A DNA stretch of 64,000 bases, taken from contig PLLO01000008.1 in assembly GCA_003142255.1 (NCBI GenBank), forward strand, positions 1-64,000, given 5' to 3'. Below the pieces are notes generated by a model, which made no database searches, was not told where the DNA came from, and worked only from the letters and a program-made list of their open reading frames with translations. A program made the translations under genes and the position numbers. This DNA is from Bacteroidales bacterium (GTDB lineage: Bacteria > Bacteroidota > Bacteroidia > Bacteroidales > VadinHA17). This document shows, one piece after another, positions 61,095 to 64,000 of the stretch. Numbering within the stretch: the stretch's first letter is position 1; each line of letters begins with the position of its first letter.

Positions 61095-62903
61095 TTAATA
61101 ACCATAATCATTTGTTAGCGTGCCATTACTGGCATCGATGAATACCTGCCAGATTGGCCAGAACTGTTTTTGATCGGGATTGTTTGTGTAGAGAGCGGCA
61201 ATTTTTGGGGCATCCAGCTTGGTCGGATCGACGTATAATGCATTATAAGTATAGCTTGCAGTCATATCCGAAGTTTCGCCTCTGTTCAATCCATAAAACT
61301 CGAGTGATGTTCCATTGGCAGCATACCTGTAGTATATCGTTGCAGGAACATCGGAATATTCACCTGTCCGGTTACTGAGGTTAGCCATTTTGGTCATGGC
61401 CTCATCCATTTTTGTTTTCAATAAATTCCAGCGGATTAATGCCTGCTTACGTGCAAGTTCACCGCAAAATTCAAATCCCTGCTCTTTAACAATAGCATCG
61501 AACATTTGTTCCTTGCTTGTAATGGCGTCAACATAAGCATCCACTTTAGAAGGCCAATCTGCTGATGCAAAAGCTCTTTTACGGATTTGCTTCAAATAAT
61601 CCTGTGCAGCGCTGAGGTCTCCAAGTTCATTTTGTATTTCGGCAGCCATTAACAAGACCTCAGCATAACGCATATAAACAAAATTCAATCCATCATCATT
61701 TGTTGATGTAACTTTTCTGGTCATCCATTCATAACGCAGTTTCCCAAAATCCCATGTTTTAACAGAAGGAGAAGAACCTGCCCCTTCATTCATAACCTGT
61801 TTTGAAATACCACCAACAGCAGTTCCCCAGATATAAGGAACACAGGTGACATCCCTTCTGGTATCCTTTACATCAAAATCGTAGAATACATTCGGAAGAG
61901 GACCATAGACACCTCCCTGATACTGATCGGTATACTGGTCAGCAGTATTATGCTTTACAGCATAAGTATAAGCCATACGGCCGCGTCCATCGGCAAATCC
62001 TATTTCCCATAAAGATTCTCCGCCGGCAGTTATATTTTCCAGGCAAACTTTCCGAAAAAATCCTTCAAAAGTACTTTCAAGATGCACTTTCCCGCTGCTG
62101 ATTACGTCAAGACATTCCTGTAAAGCAATCGGGTATAATTTTGCCACTGTCAAATCAGGATCGTTACTTATTCTTATCCCATCCGGATATTGAGAATAAC
62201 CAGCTGCTGCAAGACAGAGACGTGCACGAAATGCTTTTACAAATGCTTTATTAATCCCTTCAGTTGTACCCGTTCTATCAGTTATAGTTGTACTTGGCCA
62301 TGCCACTAAACTTGAAGCTTCTCCCAGATCAGCAATGAGCTGCTTGTAAATAACATCACGGCTCGATTTCGGAAGATACATGGTTTCTGAGGAAACAGGT
62401 TCAAACCTGGCTACGACATCACCCCAGGCTTTTACAAGATCTGCATAATAGACAGCCCTGAGAGTTAGTGCTTCGCCTAATAATTGTCCCATTTCATTAC
62501 CTGCAGCAGGAGCTCCATAAGCTCTTAATCCCCTGATGCAGATATTTGCACGCTCAATGCCTGAATACATCATGGCCCACGCGTTATTTGTAGTATTCAT
62601 GTCTGTGTTGATAGAAGAATTGACATATCTCGACAAATCTCCCTTGGCACTAGCTGATGTTGAATTAATCCATTCAATATCGGTATTAGAACCATAATGA
62701 GTCAGAAATCTGCCTCTATATGAATTGGTCTCCCCGAAGGGCACTTTTATTCCATTAATTGCCGAAGCGGCCAGAGTCGCATTCGAGAATATCAGTGATT
62801 CATCGAGTGTTGACTGAGAAGGGGCTTCCAGAAATTTTTCGCATGAAATTAAGCAGCACGCGAAAACCAAACCAAGTATATATAATATTTTTTTCATATT
62901 CAT
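61095..62903 (-). CDS. susD: SusD/RagB family surface lipoprotein
   Basis: A 602-residue lipoprotein (CCLISCEKFLEAP), with the second ATG at 62897 equally possible. SusD marks are SCEKFLEAPSQSTLDESLIF, the RANICIRGLRAYG helix, EALTLRAVYYADLVKAWGDV, and a long TPR-rich body ending with GDLSAAQDYLKQIRKRAF and ELARKQALIRW. It binds oligosaccharide over the SusC channel. The gap to SusC is 14 bases. It probably takes pectin fragments released by the downstream lyases. Confidence 0.95.
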   Translation of the reverse strand: MNMKKILYILGLVFACCLISCEKFLEAPSQSTLDESLIFSNATLAASAINGIKVPFGETNSYRGRFLTHYGSNTDIEWINSTSASAKGDLSRYVNSSINTDMNTTNNAWAMMYSGIERANICIRGLRAYGAPAAGNEMGQLLGEALTLRAVYYADLVKAWGDVVARFEPVSSETMYLPKSSRDVIYKQLIADLGEASSLVAWPSTTITDRTGTTEGINKAFVKAFRARLCLAAAGYSQYPDGIRISNDPDLTVAKLYPIALQECLDVISSGKVHLESTFEGFFRKVCLENITAGGESLWEIGFADGRGRMAYTYAVKHNTADQYTDQYQGGVYGPLPNVFYDFDVKDTRRDVTCVPYIWGTAVGGISKQVMNEGAGSSPSVKTWDFGKLRYEWMTRKVTSTNDDGLNFVYMRYAEVLLMAAEIQNELGDLSAAQDYLKQIRKRAFASADWPSKVDAYVDAITSKEQMFDAIVKEQGFEFCGELARKQALIRWNLLKTKMDEAMTKMANLSNRTGEYSDVPATIYYRYAANGTSLEFYGLNRGETSDMTASYTYNALYVDPTKLDAPKIAALYTNNPDQKQFWPIWQVFIDASNGTLTNDYGY

Positions 62904-62917
62904 TTACTTAAGACAGA

Positions 62918-64000
62918 TTAAAAAGTAAGATTTAACCCAAATATTAATTGTCTGCTTTTTGGGTAAGCCGAATAATCAAGTCCCGGGGTTAGAACAGTAT
63001 TCCTTCTTGATGAAACTTCAGGATCGAAACCAGAATATTTTGTCAGTATAAATACGTTATATGCTGAAGCATAAATTCTTACATTCTGGATATTAACTTT
63101 TTTAACTATTTCTGAAGGCAAGCTATATCCAAGAGACAGCGTATTTAAACGAAGAAAAGAACCATCTTCAACAGCCCAATCGCTAAAGACATGTCTTGTC
63201 ATATAAGGCGACCACATGGTAGTATTTGCATTCATGGCTGCTAAAGTTGTCGGGTCATTGACCAGGTTTCCATCTGCATCCACATTGGTCCACCTTTTTC
63301 CATCAGCCATTATATCAATCATGTTCCGGAACTGGTACCTGCCAGTAGTATATTCAACTTTATTGGCGTTATAGATGTCGTTCCCATAGCTCCAGCTAAA
63401 TGCAGCTGACAGATCGAAGCCATAGAAACGGGAATCGATGTTAAAACCTCCGGTATTTTTTGGATTTGCATTTCCTATAACTTTACAATCCGCAACAGTA
63501 ACAGCACCGTCGTCAGTATTATCTCTCAGTTTCAAGCTGCCAGGGCGTACTGTCCCTATAACATCCTTATCAGTTACAACGCCTGGATTTAGCGTCCAGG
63601 TATCCGATACTGCATCATAGCCCGAAAAATCTGAAACCTCATATCTGCCTTCAACCTGATAACCGTACATTTGGCCAACAGATCCTCCTTTTGCAATCCA
63701 GTAGTCATTACCGATTTCGGTTGATGCCCATCCTGTAGCCTGGCCAAAGTCGTTCATCGTACCTAATGAGACAATCCTGTTCCTGTTGAAACCAATGTTA
63801 AAGCCAAAATTAAGCCCATATTTTTCTTTATCAATGATTGCCCAGTTCAATGTAAATTCCAAACCTTTATTTTCAGTTTCACCCATATTTCTGTATTGAG
63901 AATTATATCCGGTACCTGAAACAAGGAAATTAATCAGAAGGTCTTTGGTTGTATTGTAATACAACTCAATATTACCGTTTAGCCGGCTTTTAAATAAGCC
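62918..64000 (-). CDS. susC: SusC/RagA TonB-dependent receptor, C-terminal part (runs off window)
   Basis: Only the last 360 residues are in the window. The frame stays open to the end (RLNGNIELYYNTTKDLLIN precedes the first in-window start candidate). Typical SusC barrel features: GLEFTLNWAI, YQVEGRYEVSDF, the DNTDDGAVTVADCKVIGNANP segment near a PKNTGGFN, and SLGYSLPSEIVKKVNIQNVRIYASAYN, ending QLIFGLNLTF. It is the pore partner of the SusD gene, and the N-terminal plug and carboxypeptidase-like domain lie beyond base 64000. Confidence 0.95.
   Translation of the reverse strand, partial: GLFKSRLNGNIELYYNTTKDLLINFLVSGTGYNSQYRNMGETENKGLEFTLNWAIIDKEKYGLNFGFNIGFNRNRIVSLGTMNDFGQATGWASTEIGNDYWIAKGGSVGQMYGYQVEGRYEVSDFSGYDAVSDTWTLNPGVVTDKDVIGTVRPGSLKLRDNTDDGAVTVADCKVIGNANPKNTGGFNIDSRFYGFDLSAAFSWSYGNDIYNANKVEYTTGRYQFRNMIDIMADGKRWTNVDADGNLVNDPTTLAAMNANTTMWSPYMTRHVFSDWAVEDGSFLRLNTLSLGYSLPSEIVKKVNIQNVRIYASAYNVFILTKYSGFDPEVSSRRNTVLTPGLDYSAYPKSRQLIFGLNLTF

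Overview
The window comes from a Bacteroidota genome, most likely Bacteroidales or a close Marinilabiliales-type lineage. The evidence is a SusC/SusD pair, STN-domain TonB receptors, DUF4249 lipoproteins, a DUF4957/DUF5123-type surface protein, a C-terminal type IX secretion sorting domain, many secreted glycoside hydrolases, TAnnTTTG-type promoter boxes and few Shine-Dalgarno sequences. It looks chromosomal. I saw no rRNA, tRNA, transposase, phage gene or CRISPR array.

Layout. 0-16.3 kb is a mixed region: a methionine-rich periplasmic protein, a secreted C1 peptidase, a secreted beta-helix protein divergent from an Old Yellow Enzyme across a perfect inverted repeat, an AAE/YidE-type transporter, a ThuA-like protein, a tight minus-strand run (GMC oxidoreductase, aldehyde dehydrogenase, DUF4352-like lipoprotein, GH30), a PPK2 kinase and RmuC. 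16.5-30.1 kb holds two tandem copies of one four-gene cassette: an unknown exported protein of about 235 aa, an STN/TonB-dependent receptor, a DUF4249 lipoprotein and an MG2-plus-plug-like protein of about 720 aa. A GH3 enzyme follows.

32.4-37.1 kb is a minus-strand ribose salvage operon: ribokinase, a lipoprotein fusing a nucleoside hydrolase to an ADP-ribosylglycohydrolase-like domain, and a GRP-type sugar transporter. Together they suggest outer-surface or periplasmic release of ribose from nucleosides or ADP-ribose-like compounds, then uptake and phosphorylation. 37.5-38.9 kb is an acetyl-xylan-esterase-like gene.

38.9-52.6 kb is a carbohydrate or polyol catabolic region. It has a cupin, two MDR dehydrogenases, a PfkB kinase, a class II aldolase-SDR fusion, a PHP protein, two HAD phosphatases, a stand-alone class II aldolase and a fused E1 plus E2 of a 2-oxoacid/acetoin-type dehydrogenase. 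A divergent GntR/HutC regulator faces the E2-led operon. A palindrome between them contains the -33 boxes of two mirror-image candidate promoters. The substrate is not obvious and I could not match the set to one known pathway. 52.8-54.1 kb is a Tat-exported Gfo/Idh/MocA protein.

54.3-64.0 kb is a pectin utilization locus on the minus strand: SusC (runs off the window end), SusD, a DUF4957/DUF5123-type lipoprotein, a PL9 pectate lyase with a sorting domain, a LamG-fold protein and a PL10-GH43 fusion.

The strongest candidates for undescribed biology are the duplicated receptor cassette, the nucleoside hydrolase/ADP-ribosylglycohydrolase salvage operon, and the GntR-controlled aldolase/dehydrogenase cluster. 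Family assignments were made by reading the proteins, without database searches, so exact substrates are inferences.
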